From Bacteroidota bacterium (lineage in GTDB: Bacteria > Bacteroidota > Bacteroidia > Bacteroidales > JAADJA01): a DNA stretch of 5,327 nucleotides. The DNA is taken from NCBI GenBank assembly GCA_024278155.1, contig JAJRTT010000294.1, forward strand, positions 1-5,327. Direction: 5' to 3'. The notes beneath the pieces were generated by a model. The model was not told where the DNA came from. It ran no database searches and was given only the letters and a program-made list of their open reading frames with translations. Position numbers and translations under genes: made by a program. Each line of letters begins with the position of its first letter. Within the stretch, counting starts at the first letter, position 1. Below are positions 1 through 5,202 of the stretch, in pieces.

Positions 1-1
1 G

Positions 2-778
2 GAAACATTTGATTATATCGACCTGCACGTGAAGGAAAAGGAATTGAACAAATACCTCGATTTGATTTCGAAGGCCAAGAAAGAGGTGATGATACCGGTC
101 ATTGCCAGTGTTAACTGTGTTACCGCCCATGAGTGGACCACATTTGCACGCGACATTGAAAAAGCCGGGGCCGATGCTTTGGAACTCAATATCTTTATCA
201 TGCCTTTCAATATGAAAAAGAATTCCAAGGAGATTGAAAAGGTTTATTATGACATAGTGGAAAAAGTTTGCAAAGAAGTCTCGATCCCCGTTTCGGTTAA
301 GCTGAGCCCGTATTTTGCCAATTTGGGCAAGGTTATCAAAACACTGACAAAGAAAGGTGCAAAGGGTGTCGTCCTTTTCAACCGTTTTGCAAGTCCCGAT
401 ATCGATATCGATACCATGAAAGTGACCACTGCCAGTATCTTCAGTACCCCTGGCGAAATGCACAATTCCCTGAGATGGGTTGCTATTTTGGGAAAAAGGG
501 TGAAATGCGATCTTGCCGCTTCCACAGGTATCCATGATGGCGAGGCCGTGATCAAGCAAATCCTTGCCGGGGCCAATGCCGTTCAGGTTGCCTCTGCGAT
601 TTATAAGCACGGCCCGGAATACATCATCGGGATGAAAAAACAAATTGATGCCTGGATGGACAAAAAAGGGATCCTTTACATTGATTCGTTCAAGGGGAAA
701 CTGAGCCAGGAAAAATCAGAAAACCCGGAAGTTTTTGAGCGCATCCAATTTATGAAATATTTTAGTGAGATAAAATAA
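2..778 (+). CDS. Dihydroorotate dehydrogenase-like flavoprotein, 5'-truncated by the window edge
   Basis: The reading frame is open from nt 2, so the GTG at nt 29 is internal and the true start lies upstream. The visible part is 258 residues; the family is usually about 330, so roughly 70 N-terminal residues are missing. It is an FMN-binding TIM barrel of the class 1 dihydroorotate dehydrogenase type. Seen here: the strand IPVIASVNC, the strand IPVSVKLSPYF with its lysine, GVVLFNRF, and the C-terminal FMN-phosphate segment ASTGIHDG followed by AGANAVQVASAIYKHG. Where true class 1 enzymes have ELN-x-SCPN with the catalytic cysteine, this protein reads ELNIFIMPFN (nt 182-211) and has no cysteine. 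This fits the 'dihydroorotate dehydrogenase-like' branch common in Bacteroidota, so orotate formation should not be assumed. It should be cytosolic. The last 23 codons and the terminator are duplicated downstream at nt 2213-2361. Confidence 0.9.
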   Translation, partial: ETFDYIDLHVKEKELNKYLDLISKAKKEVMIPVIASVNCVTAHEWTTFARDIEKAGADALELNIFIMPFNMKKNSKEIEKVYYDIVEKVCKEVSIPVSVKLSPYFANLGKVIKTLTKKGAKGVVLFNRFASPDIDIDTMKVTTASIFSTPGEMHNSLRWVAILGKRVKCDLAASTGIHDGEAVIKQILAGANAVQVASAIYKHGPEYIIGMKKQIDAWMDKKGILYIDSFKGKLSQEKSENPEVFERIQFMKYFSEIK

Positions 779-857
779 AATGCCCTCAAGTTGGTGACAA
801 CACCAACTTGTCCAAAAATATAAAACCTGACCGACATTATGTTGGCCAGGTTTTTTT
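709..857 (+). repeat. Direct repeat, copy 1: 3' end of the flavoprotein gene plus hairpin and terminator
   Basis: This segment aligns without a gap to nt 2213-2361 (constant offset 1504). I count about 17 differences in 149 positions, about 89% identity. It covers the last codons of the flavoprotein gene, its TAA stop, the palindrome and the terminator. Similarity fades abruptly upstream of nt 709 and stops at the end of the T-run. Copies 1 and 2 bracket the AbiE-type operon. Confidence 0.9.
787..810 (+). terminator. Perfect 10-bp hairpin after the flavoprotein gene
   Basis: CAAGTTGGTG pairs perfectly with CACCAACTTG around the loop ACAA, starting 8 nt after the stop codon. No T-run follows directly, so it is probably not a terminator alone. 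It may be an mRNA 3'-end stabiliser or processing site ahead of the true terminator at nt 822-859. The second copy at nt 2291-2314 keeps the arms but has a different loop. Confidence 0.6.
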
Positions 858-859
858 TT
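822..859 (+). terminator. Intrinsic terminator of the flavoprotein gene
   Basis: AAAACCTG pairs with CAGGTTTT. An inner stem, CCGACA with TGTTGG (one G-T wobble) around a three-base loop, follows one A-C mismatch. Nine T's end the structure. This is a classical rho-independent terminator. The distal T-run also supplies the TTTG of the putative promoter of the next operon. Confidence 0.85.
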
Positions 860-889
860 GACAACAATAGAATATTATTTGTATTTTCG
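857..889 (+). promoter_or_regulatory. Putative Bacteroidota-type promoter of the AbiE operon
   Basis: TTTG at nt 857-860 is followed after 21 bp by TATTTTCG at nt 882-889, one mismatch from the Bacteroidota -7 element TAnnTTTG. The spacing matches the usual 19-21 bp. Transcription would start around nt 895, shortly before the ATG at nt 915. This supports that ATG over the TTG at nt 858. The -33 element lies inside the T-run of the upstream terminator. Confidence 0.5.
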
Positions 890-914
890 TGAACTAATAA
901 TACGAAAAAACAGG

Positions 915-1496
915 ATGTCTGGTTCTCGAAACAACAATATTCTTTTATGCCTTTATAAGGATAAGCGCAGTGTTTTTCGGTTAATTGATGTTGCCATGCT
1001 TTGTGGCGAGACTCAACGAAAATCCCTTGGTAAGAAATTGAATTATTACGTCCGCAAGGGACAACTGGAGAATCCACGGAAAGGTATATATGCAAAACAA
1101 GGCTATAATCCCGAGGAACTTGCCTGTATCCTCTATACCCCTTCTTATATTTCACTTGATTATATCCTTCAAAAAGCTGGCATACTATTTCAGTTTGATA
1201 GGCAAATTACTGCAATTAGTTACCTAAGCCGTTCTTTGGAAGTGGATAAGCAGTCTTATCGTTACAGAAAAATCAAGAATAGTGTATTGTTAAATCCAAC
1301 TGGTATTAAAACCGATGACCAATATATTGGCATGGCAGTTCCAGAACGGGCCTTTTTGGACAAGCTTTATTTGGATAAGGGTTTCCATTTTGATAATCTG
1401 ACATCGCTTGATCAGGATTTGATAAACAAACTTTTACCGATATACCAGTCAAAATCACTAACTGAAAACACTAAAAATTATTTTAACGATGTTTGA
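915..1496 (+). CDS. AbiEi-type antitoxin / transcriptional repressor (type IV TA)
   Basis: This 193-residue protein resembles AbiEi antitoxins of type IV toxin-antitoxin systems, which in characterised systems bind their own promoter and neutralise the cognate nucleotidyltransferase toxin without stably binding it. Seen here: an N-terminal winged-helix region (about residues 8-60) ending in the wing-like VRKGQLENPRKGIY, then the C-terminal domain with PSYISLDYILQKAGI (about 76-90) and the family-typical AVPERAFLDKLYL (141-153). The frame is open from a TTG at nt 858, but that start lies upstream of the predicted transcription start, so ATG 915 is preferred. The end overlaps the toxin gene by 8 nt, indicating translational coupling. 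The sequence is visibly more A/T-rich than both flanks, which fits acquisition by transfer. The family call is by motif recognition only. Confidence 0.82.
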   Translation: MSGSRNNNILLCLYKDKRSVFRLIDVAMLCGETQRKSLGKKLNYYVRKGQLENPRKGIYAKQGYNPEELACILYTPSYISLDYILQKAGILFQFDRQITAISYLSRSLEVDKQSYRYRKIKNSVLLNPTGIKTDDQYIGMAVPERAFLDKLYLDKGFHFDNLTSLDQDLINKLLPIYQSKSLTENTKNYFNDV

Positions 1497-2190
1497 TGTC
1501 AACCGGCACCGGTTTTATATGATCCAAATCCTAAAAGGTATATATTCTGATATTGCGCTTTCCAATTATTTGGGGTTTAAGGGGGGCACGGCCTTAATGT
1601 TTTTTTATGGATTGCCGCGCTTTTCCGTTGATCTTGATTTTGACCTGTTGGATAAGGACAAGGCCGCTATTGTTTACGGTAAACTGCGAAAGATTATTCT
1701 TAAGTATGGGAACATTGCCGATGAAGCCAAAAAGTTTTACGGATTATTGTTTGTGCTCGATTATGGCAAAGATGAACGAAAATTGAAAATTGAAATTTCA
1801 AACCGCATGTTTGAAAACCATTACGAAATGAAAAGCCTTTTCGGTATTAACGTGAAGGTAATGACCGCACCGGATATGTTTGCCCATAAGCTTTGTGCCG
1901 TCATTGACCGTAAAACAAAAACCAACAGGGATATTTTTGATATATGGTTCTTTATGGAAAAACAAACGCCAATAAATAAGGACATCGTCGAAAACCGGAT
2001 GAAAATCCCTTTGTCAAAACATATATCAAACTGTATTGATTATCTGGAAAGTATCAAAGAGAAACATCTTTTGGATGGATTGGGCGAATTAATGGACCTG
2101 GAAACAAAGCATTTTGTGAAAACACAACTTTTGACAGAATGCTCTCGGCATTTGAAATTTTACGAAAAATATCCTCTCTTAAATTCTTGA
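1489..2190 (+). CDS. AbiEii/AbiGii-type nucleotidyltransferase toxin
   Basis: This 233-residue protein of the polymerase-beta-like nucleotidyltransferase fold is the toxin partner of the AbiEi-like gene. The catalytic pattern is intact: GGTAL at residues 32-36, R44, then S46-x-DLDFD (48-52) supplying the metal-binding aspartates; KLKIEIS (98-104) gives the third acidic residue, E102; and HKLCAVIDRK (133-142) with NRDIFDIW (146-153) forms the conserved basic and RD-x-xD motif. In AbiE systems the toxin is GTP-dependent and reversibly stops growth, giving abortive phage infection; related toxins modify tRNA 3' ends. The target here is unknown. The ATG overlaps the antitoxin stop region by 8 nt, so the pair is one operon. 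The stop codon lies 22 nt before the duplicated flavoprotein end, whose terminator would end this transcript. Confidence 0.88.
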   Translation: MFDVNRHRFYMIQILKGIYSDIALSNYLGFKGGTALMFFYGLPRFSVDLDFDLLDKDKAAIVYGKLRKIILKYGNIADEAKKFYGLLFVLDYGKDERKLKIEISNRMFENHYEMKSLFGINVKVMTAPDMFAHKLCAVIDRKTKTNRDIFDIWFFMEKQTPINKDIVENRMKIPLSKHISNCIDYLESIKEKHLLDGLGELMDLETKHFVKTQLLTECSRHLKFYEKYPLLNS

Positions 2191-2290
2191 TTTGTCGATT
2201 AAAGTCAAACCCGAAAAAATCCGAAAACCCCGAAGTTTTCGTGCGTATCCAGTTTATGAAATGTTTTAGTGGGATAAAGTAAAATGCCCT

Positions 2291-2314
2291 CAAGTTGGTG
2301 TTGTTACCAACTTG
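2291..2314 (+). terminator. Hairpin, copy 2, with altered loop
   Basis: CAAGTTGGT pairs with ACCAACTTG around GTTGTT. The arms are identical to copy 1 (nt 787-810), where the corresponding middle is GACAAC. The reverse complement of GACAAC is GTTGTC, so the two loops look inverted relative to each other, with one further change. Confidence 0.6.
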
Positions 2315-2325
2315 TCAAAAAATAT

Positions 2326-2361
2326 AAAACCTGATCGACATTATGTTGGCCAGGTTTTTTT
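2326..2361 (+). terminator. Intrinsic terminator, copy 2 (ends the toxin operon)
   Basis: It has the same stem as nt 822-859: AAAACCTG with CAGGTTTT, plus an inner stem, followed by seven T's. The single difference in the inner stem (C to T at nt 2335) turns a C-G pair into a T-G wobble, so the structure is kept. Being the first strong terminator after the toxin gene, it probably ends the AbiE transcript. Confidence 0.8.
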
Positions 2362-2577
2362 ATGCAATTTTCATTCCTATTGCGAATAGAAGTTTCCATG
2401 AAATAACCCTGTCCCCTTTTTGTCCACTATTTAGCAGTAACAAAAGAAACGGACTTGCAGTTAAAGGCAAACAAGTATCCGAATACTTGATTGTTCAGTC
2501 GAAGAATAAATAAGGTGTCATCAGGAACAAGCCTGACAGGATTAATTTTTTATTAAAATAAATAAAAGCAAATCAGA
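2362..2577. other. Intergenic leader before the sensor-like gene array
   Basis: Nothing in these 216 bp looks coding on either strand. The stretch holds the palindrome at nt 2472-2489 and an A/T-rich final 40 bp typical of a Bacteroidota leader. TAATTTTT at nt 2543-2550 resembles the -7 element TAnnTTTG, but I see no matching TTTG 19-21 bp upstream, so no promoter is called. The base composition and words here do not resemble the stretch after copy 1. Confidence 0.5.
2472..2489. promoter_or_regulatory. Candidate operator, perfect 7-4-7 palindrome
   Basis: CAAGTAT and ATACTTG are exact reverse complements separated by CCGA. There is no T-run after it, so it is not a terminator. It lies 89 bp upstream of the ATG at nt 2578, a position suited to a dimeric regulator acting on the sensor-like array. 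The regulator is not recognisable; it does not match the FNR consensus TTGAT-N4-ATCAA. Confidence 0.35.
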
Positions 2578-3395
2578 ATGAGAAACTCGATTATCGGAAT
2601 TGTAATAATGTTGATGGCTTTGAATGGTTTTGCCAGCAAAGACAAAAAGAACGAAGCCAAAAGGACAAAGTCGAAAAAATCTGTAACCAGGGTATTTTGT
2701 TGCAAAGAATGGTAAAGGATTTTATGATGATGGGCATTGGCCTCCAAAAGAAAAAATCACAAATGGATTTGGATGAATGCGTGGCCGATTATGAAATGAC
2801 CCGACTTTTTTTCGAGGACATTGAAGCTGATGAAAAAACAATGTCGGCAATTGAAAAAGCGGATGAAAAGTGGGTTCAGTTCAGGTTGGAGGTCACAGAT
2901 AAGGTGAGCCCTGAAAATGCCTATGAGTTGTTTAAGACCAATGAATCACTTCTGAATACCAACGAACAACTTTTGCAATCCAGTTGCCAGGGTTGCGACC
3001 TGAATTCAATTTCGGGCTATCTTTTAAGCAAGGAAATGGAAATGCTTTCCGAAAGGATGGCCATGCTTTATTTTGCCCATTCGTGGGGGATAAAAAAGGA
3101 GGTGAGCCTGCGTTATTTCAGCGATGCCGTCAGGAATTTCGAAATGAAGTTAGATCAGCTAAAGGGTTTGAAAAACACGACTGTCCAAATCGGTAGCAAA
3201 CTGATGACTTTGGAATATGAGTGGCAGAGCGCAAAACAATTATTTGGGAGGATGAACTTTGGCAAACATGAAAACAAGGCTGTTTATGAAGTATGCCTCA
3301 ATTTCTCAAAGAGCTTGAACGATGTTGCAGGATTATATGCAAGCCAGGCCGAATTGGGGAAAGGTGCAGGCCAGGACCTGTCGCCCCCGAATTAA
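2578..3395 (+). pseudogene. PilJ/NarX-type sensor-like protein, first paralogue, broken by a -1 frameshift
   Basis: The ATG at nt 2578 opens a convincing signal peptide (hydrophobic IIGIVIMLMAL, cleavage likely after NGFA), but this frame stops at nt 2713-2715 after 45 residues. Homology to the two downstream paralogues continues one frame back: KICNQGILLQRM (nt 2676-2711) aligns with KAGRQRMLTQRM, then MVKDFMMMGIGL with MTKDYLMIGAGV. The switch point is at or near the A6 tract at nt 2674-2679. One extra A would give a continuous protein of 272 residues, close to the 256 and 267 of the paralogues. Starting at the TTG at nt 2697 would cut the first motif and lose the signal peptide, so that start is not credible. 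The second motif is also degenerate: EMEMLSERM (nt 3033-3059) replaces RQRMLSQRI, with two arginines changed to glutamate, while MAMLYFAHSWG is kept. It may be a decaying copy, a sequencing error or a recoded gene. Confidence 0.75.
2674..2679 (+). other. A6 tract at the frameshift point
   Basis: The upstream frame reads TCG AAA AAA TCT; the downstream, homology-supported frame reads GAA AAA ATC. A single missing A in this run explains the shift. Homopolymer slippage, a sequencing deletion and -1 recoding all predict a break here. The heptamer G AAA AAA is a weak slippery site, and I see no strong stem-loop or internal SD placed to stimulate recoding. Confidence 0.6.
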
Positions 3396-3429
3396 TTCCC
3401 GGGACTATTTTTAATCTGTTTTAACCGGT

Positions 3430-3445
3430 CACATTGATATATGTG
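3430..3445. promoter_or_regulatory. Weak candidate operator, CACAT-N6-ATGTG
   Basis: CACAT and ATGTG form an inverted repeat around TGATAT, 35 bp after the stop of the broken first paralogue. Length and spacing resemble sites for CRP-superfamily dimers, but the half-site does not match the CRP TGTGA. The following sequence is T-rich but not a clean T-run, so a leaky terminator is also possible. A short repeat like this can arise by chance. Confidence 0.2.
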
Positions 3446-3486
3446 GTTTGGGGTTTCTTTTGCTTTTTTTAAAAAAGAAAAAAGGG

Positions 3487-3514
3487 ATTCAACTCAGGAT
3501 TCAATGAAATTCAA
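3487..3514. repeat. Three ATTCAA direct repeats upstream of the second paralogue
   Basis: ATTCAA occurs at nt 3487-3492, 3499-3504 and 3509-3514, with start-to-start spacings of 12 and 10 bp. This puts them on roughly the same face of the helix, 34-61 bp before the ATG at nt 3548. Such phased repeats can be regulator sites. In A/T-rich leader DNA, chance is a serious alternative. Confidence 0.25.
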
Positions 3515-3547
3515 TTAACATTTATAAATATAAAAAAAAGTGAAATT

Positions 3548-4318
3548 ATGAGAACAAAACTAGTGTTTATTGCAGTCTTTATGATGTCGGCATTTATGGC
3601 AAATGCCCAAAGTTTAACCATTAACAAGGCCATTGACAAGGCAGGGCGTCAAAGGATGCTCACTCAGCGCATGACCAAGGATTATCTGATGATCGGTGCA
3701 GGCGTAAAGGTCGAGAGTGCCCAGAAGGAGTTGGATGATGCGGTTGCTTTATACGAAGAACAATTCCTGGAGTTGGAGGATTTTGCGCCGAGTGACCAAA
3801 TTGTGGATAGCCTTGAAAGCCTGAATATGTTGTGGATGGAGTTCAGGATGGAAATCGTGAGTGCCCCCGATCTGGACAAAGCAGCTTCAATGATCGATAA
3901 GGCGAATATTCTTTTGAAGGCTTCTAATCAGATTGTTGTAATGCTGCAGGAGCATGCGGGGTCCAGTACGGGGAATCTTGTGAATATTTCCGGTCGCCAG
4001 CGGATGTTGTCGCAACGTATCGCCATGTATTATACAGCTTATTACTGGGGAGTGAAAGACCCTGCTGTTGAAACGAACCTTGAAGGGGCAATACAGGAGT
4101 TTGAAACCGCCCACTCCACCTTGAGCAAGTCCAATACAAATACAGATGATATTACCAGCCGGCTTGTTAAAGTCGGTTCGCAGTGGGATTTTTCGAAAAA
4201 AGGCTTCGATCTTAAATCTGAACGGCTCATGCCAAGTATTGTTTTTGTGACAACAAATTCAATATTGAAGAAAATGAACACAATAACAGGATTGTATTCC
4301 GATCTGGAGAAATCCTAA
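3548..4318 (+). CDS. Exported PilJ/NarX-type sensor-domain protein, second paralogue
   Basis: This 256-residue protein begins with a clear signal peptide (VFIAVFMMSAFMANA, cleavage likely before Q21), so the mature form should be periplasmic and soluble; there is no later membrane segment. It has two copies of the motif typical of the type IV pili methyl-accepting chemotaxis transducer N-terminal domain (PilJ-type, PF13675, which also covers the NarX input domain): KAGRQRMLTQRM at residues 31-42 and ISGRQRMLSQRIAM at 147-160, about 116 apart, each followed by predicted helix. In NarX the corresponding P-box arginine binds nitrate or nitrite. No histidine kinase, HAMP or methyl-accepting domain is attached. 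It could be a periplasmic ligand binder or a partner of a separate receptor; the ligand is inference. The leader is A-rich, with no strong Shine-Dalgarno. It is 12 bp upstream of the third paralogue and in the same operon. Confidence 0.85.
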   Translation: MRTKLVFIAVFMMSAFMANAQSLTINKAIDKAGRQRMLTQRMTKDYLMIGAGVKVESAQKELDDAVALYEEQFLELEDFAPSDQIVDSLESLNMLWMEFRMEIVSAPDLDKAASMIDKANILLKASNQIVVMLQEHAGSSTGNLVNISGRQRMLSQRIAMYYTAYYWGVKDPAVETNLEGAIQEFETAHSTLSKSNTNTDDITSRLVKVGSQWDFSKKGFDLKSERLMPSIVFVTTNSILKKMNTITGLYSDLEKS

Positions 4319-4330
4319 ATCAGGTGTAAG

Positions 4331-5134
4331 ATGAAGATTGGATCAGATAATATAAAAAACCTGTTGATGATTGTTGCTTTGGTTGTATTTGTCCTTCCTG
4401 CGAATGCCCGGGGCTTGTCAAATGCATCAGCAATCAACAAGGCCGGACGCCAGCGGATGTTGTCGCAGCGAATCGTTAAAGCTTATGTAATGGTTGGGGC
4501 GGGGGTTAATGTGGACGAGGCACGCAAAGAGCTGGACAACAGTGTGGCGCTTTTCGAGGAACAATACCTCGAATTGGAGGAATATGCACCGACACCTGAA
4601 ATTGAAAATGGGCTGAACAAGGTATTTGATTTATGGAAGGTTTTCAGGATGATTGCCGTGGACGAGCCAAATAAAATGGATGGGCTGATATTGCTGGTGC
4701 GGAGCAGCGATCTGCTCAAGGCCTGTGATGATGTGGTTTCGTTGATAGAGGTTTATGCCGATACAAAGACTGCGAAACTTGTAAATATTTCGGGACGGCA
4801 AAGGATGCTCTCACAAAGGATCGCCATGCTTTATTTTGCCAATTACTGGGGATTCCCCGATAATGATATTATCCGTTTGGATATCCCTGCGATTTATAAT
4901 TCATCGGTTAACCTTTATGAAAAATCCCTCCGGAAATTGCAGAAGTCTCCGAAAAACACAGAAGGTATTTCTGTAAGGTTGGACAAGGTTGCTACTGTTT
5001 GGGAGATGTCTGAATTTAATGATAAAGATTTGGCAAAGGAAAAACTGGATCCCAAGGCAATGTATATCCTTACCCTCGAAATCCTGGAAGAGATGGATCA
5101 GATAACGGCCTTGTACGAGGCTTTGGGTGATTGA
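4331..5134 (+). CDS. Exported PilJ/NarX-type sensor-domain protein, third paralogue
   Basis: This 267-residue paralogue of the preceding protein has a signal peptide (hydrophobic LLMIVALVVFVLP, cleavage likely after ANA at residue 26) and no other membrane segment. Motif 1 is INKAGRQRMLSQRI (about residues 35-48) and motif 2 is NISGRQRMLSQRIAM (152-166), followed by LYFANYWG. The region after motif 1 (ELDNSVALFEEQYLELEEYAP) closely tracks the second paralogue's ELDDAVALYEEQFLELEDFAP, showing tandem duplication. The start is supported by AGGTG a few bases before the ATG and by the 12-bp gap from the upstream stop. Together with the neighbour it probably forms a periplasmic pair, perhaps a heterodimer since NarX-type domains act as dimers (inference). 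A probable porin gene follows after 68 bp. Confidence 0.85.
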   Translation: MKIGSDNIKNLLMIVALVVFVLPANARGLSNASAINKAGRQRMLSQRIVKAYVMVGAGVNVDEARKELDNSVALFEEQYLELEEYAPTPEIENGLNKVFDLWKVFRMIAVDEPNKMDGLILLVRSSDLLKACDDVVSLIEVYADTKTAKLVNISGRQRMLSQRIAMLYFANYWGFPDNDIIRLDIPAIYNSSVNLYEKSLRKLQKSPKNTEGISVRLDKVATVWEMSEFNDKDLAKEKLDPKAMYILTLEILEEMDQITALYEALGD

Positions 5135-5163
5135 CAGAGCATAAAAGCAATTATTAATAATAA

Positions 5164-5185
5164 CTCCTGAGCTGAAGCTTTGGAG
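5164..5185 (+). promoter_or_regulatory. Hairpin pairing with the GGAG before the porin-like gene
   Basis: CTCC (5164-5167) pairs with GGAG (5182-5185). After one T-T mismatch, GAGC (5169-5172) pairs with GCTT (5177-5180) around the loop TGAA. No T-run follows, so it is not an intrinsic terminator. The buried GGAG is the only SD-like sequence ahead of the ATG at nt 5203, although at about 15 nt it is further away than usual. It may set differential expression within the operon. Confidence 0.3.
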
Positions 5186-5202
5186 GATTAAAAAGCAAAC
5201 GA

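Larger units (their letters stand above)
2213..2361 (+). repeat. Direct repeat, copy 2: orphan 3' end of the flavoprotein gene
   Basis: This is the second copy of nt 709-857. In the aligned frame it still reads KKSENPEVFVRIQFMKCFSGIK-stop without a gap. Of ten differences in the coding part, six are synonymous third-position changes (for example CGC/CGT, CAA/CAG, TTT/TTC). That suggests it diverged largely while part of a working gene. Four changes alter residues (E to K, E to V, Y to C, E to G). It now has no gene body attached; the reading frame upstream belongs to the toxin operon tail. It probably terminates the toxin transcript. Confidence 0.88.

Noticed and set aside
858..914. TTG start at nt 858 giving a 212-residue antitoxin
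   Set aside because: It lies in the terminator T-run and upstream of the predicted transcription start. The 19 extra residues do not resemble the family N-terminus, and ATG 915 is better placed.
676..1155. Long minus-strand open frame across the end of the flavoprotein gene and the antitoxin, with a look-alike at nt 2054-2293
   Set aside because: The two share sequence only because both read the direct repeat in antisense. They overlap well-supported plus-strand genes and show no family features.
858..2361. Insertion sequence or integrative element with its own recombinase
   Set aside because: No transposase or integrase frame, no terminal inverted repeats and no short target-site duplication are visible. 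Only the long direct repeats of the gene end are present.
2674..2720. Programmed -1 ribosomal frameshift as the default explanation
   Set aside because: G AAA AAA is a weak slippery heptamer, I see no convincing stimulatory stem-loop or SD, and the degenerate motifs favour decay or sequencing error. It is kept only as a testable option.
2984..3196. 70-residue plus-strand open frame within the first paralogue
   Set aside because: It is a shadow of the homology-supported frame and has no plausible start region or recognisable features.
2697..3395. Independent gene starting at TTG nt 2697
   Set aside because: This start falls inside the first sensor motif and lacks the signal peptide that is present in the other frame just upstream. 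A frameshifted single gene explains both parts.
3461..3480. T7A6 tract as a bidirectional terminator
   Set aside because: Its only pairing is A-T between the tracts, closed by a single C-G with almost no loop, so a stable terminator hairpin is not convincing. It is more likely a bent or flexible leader sequence.
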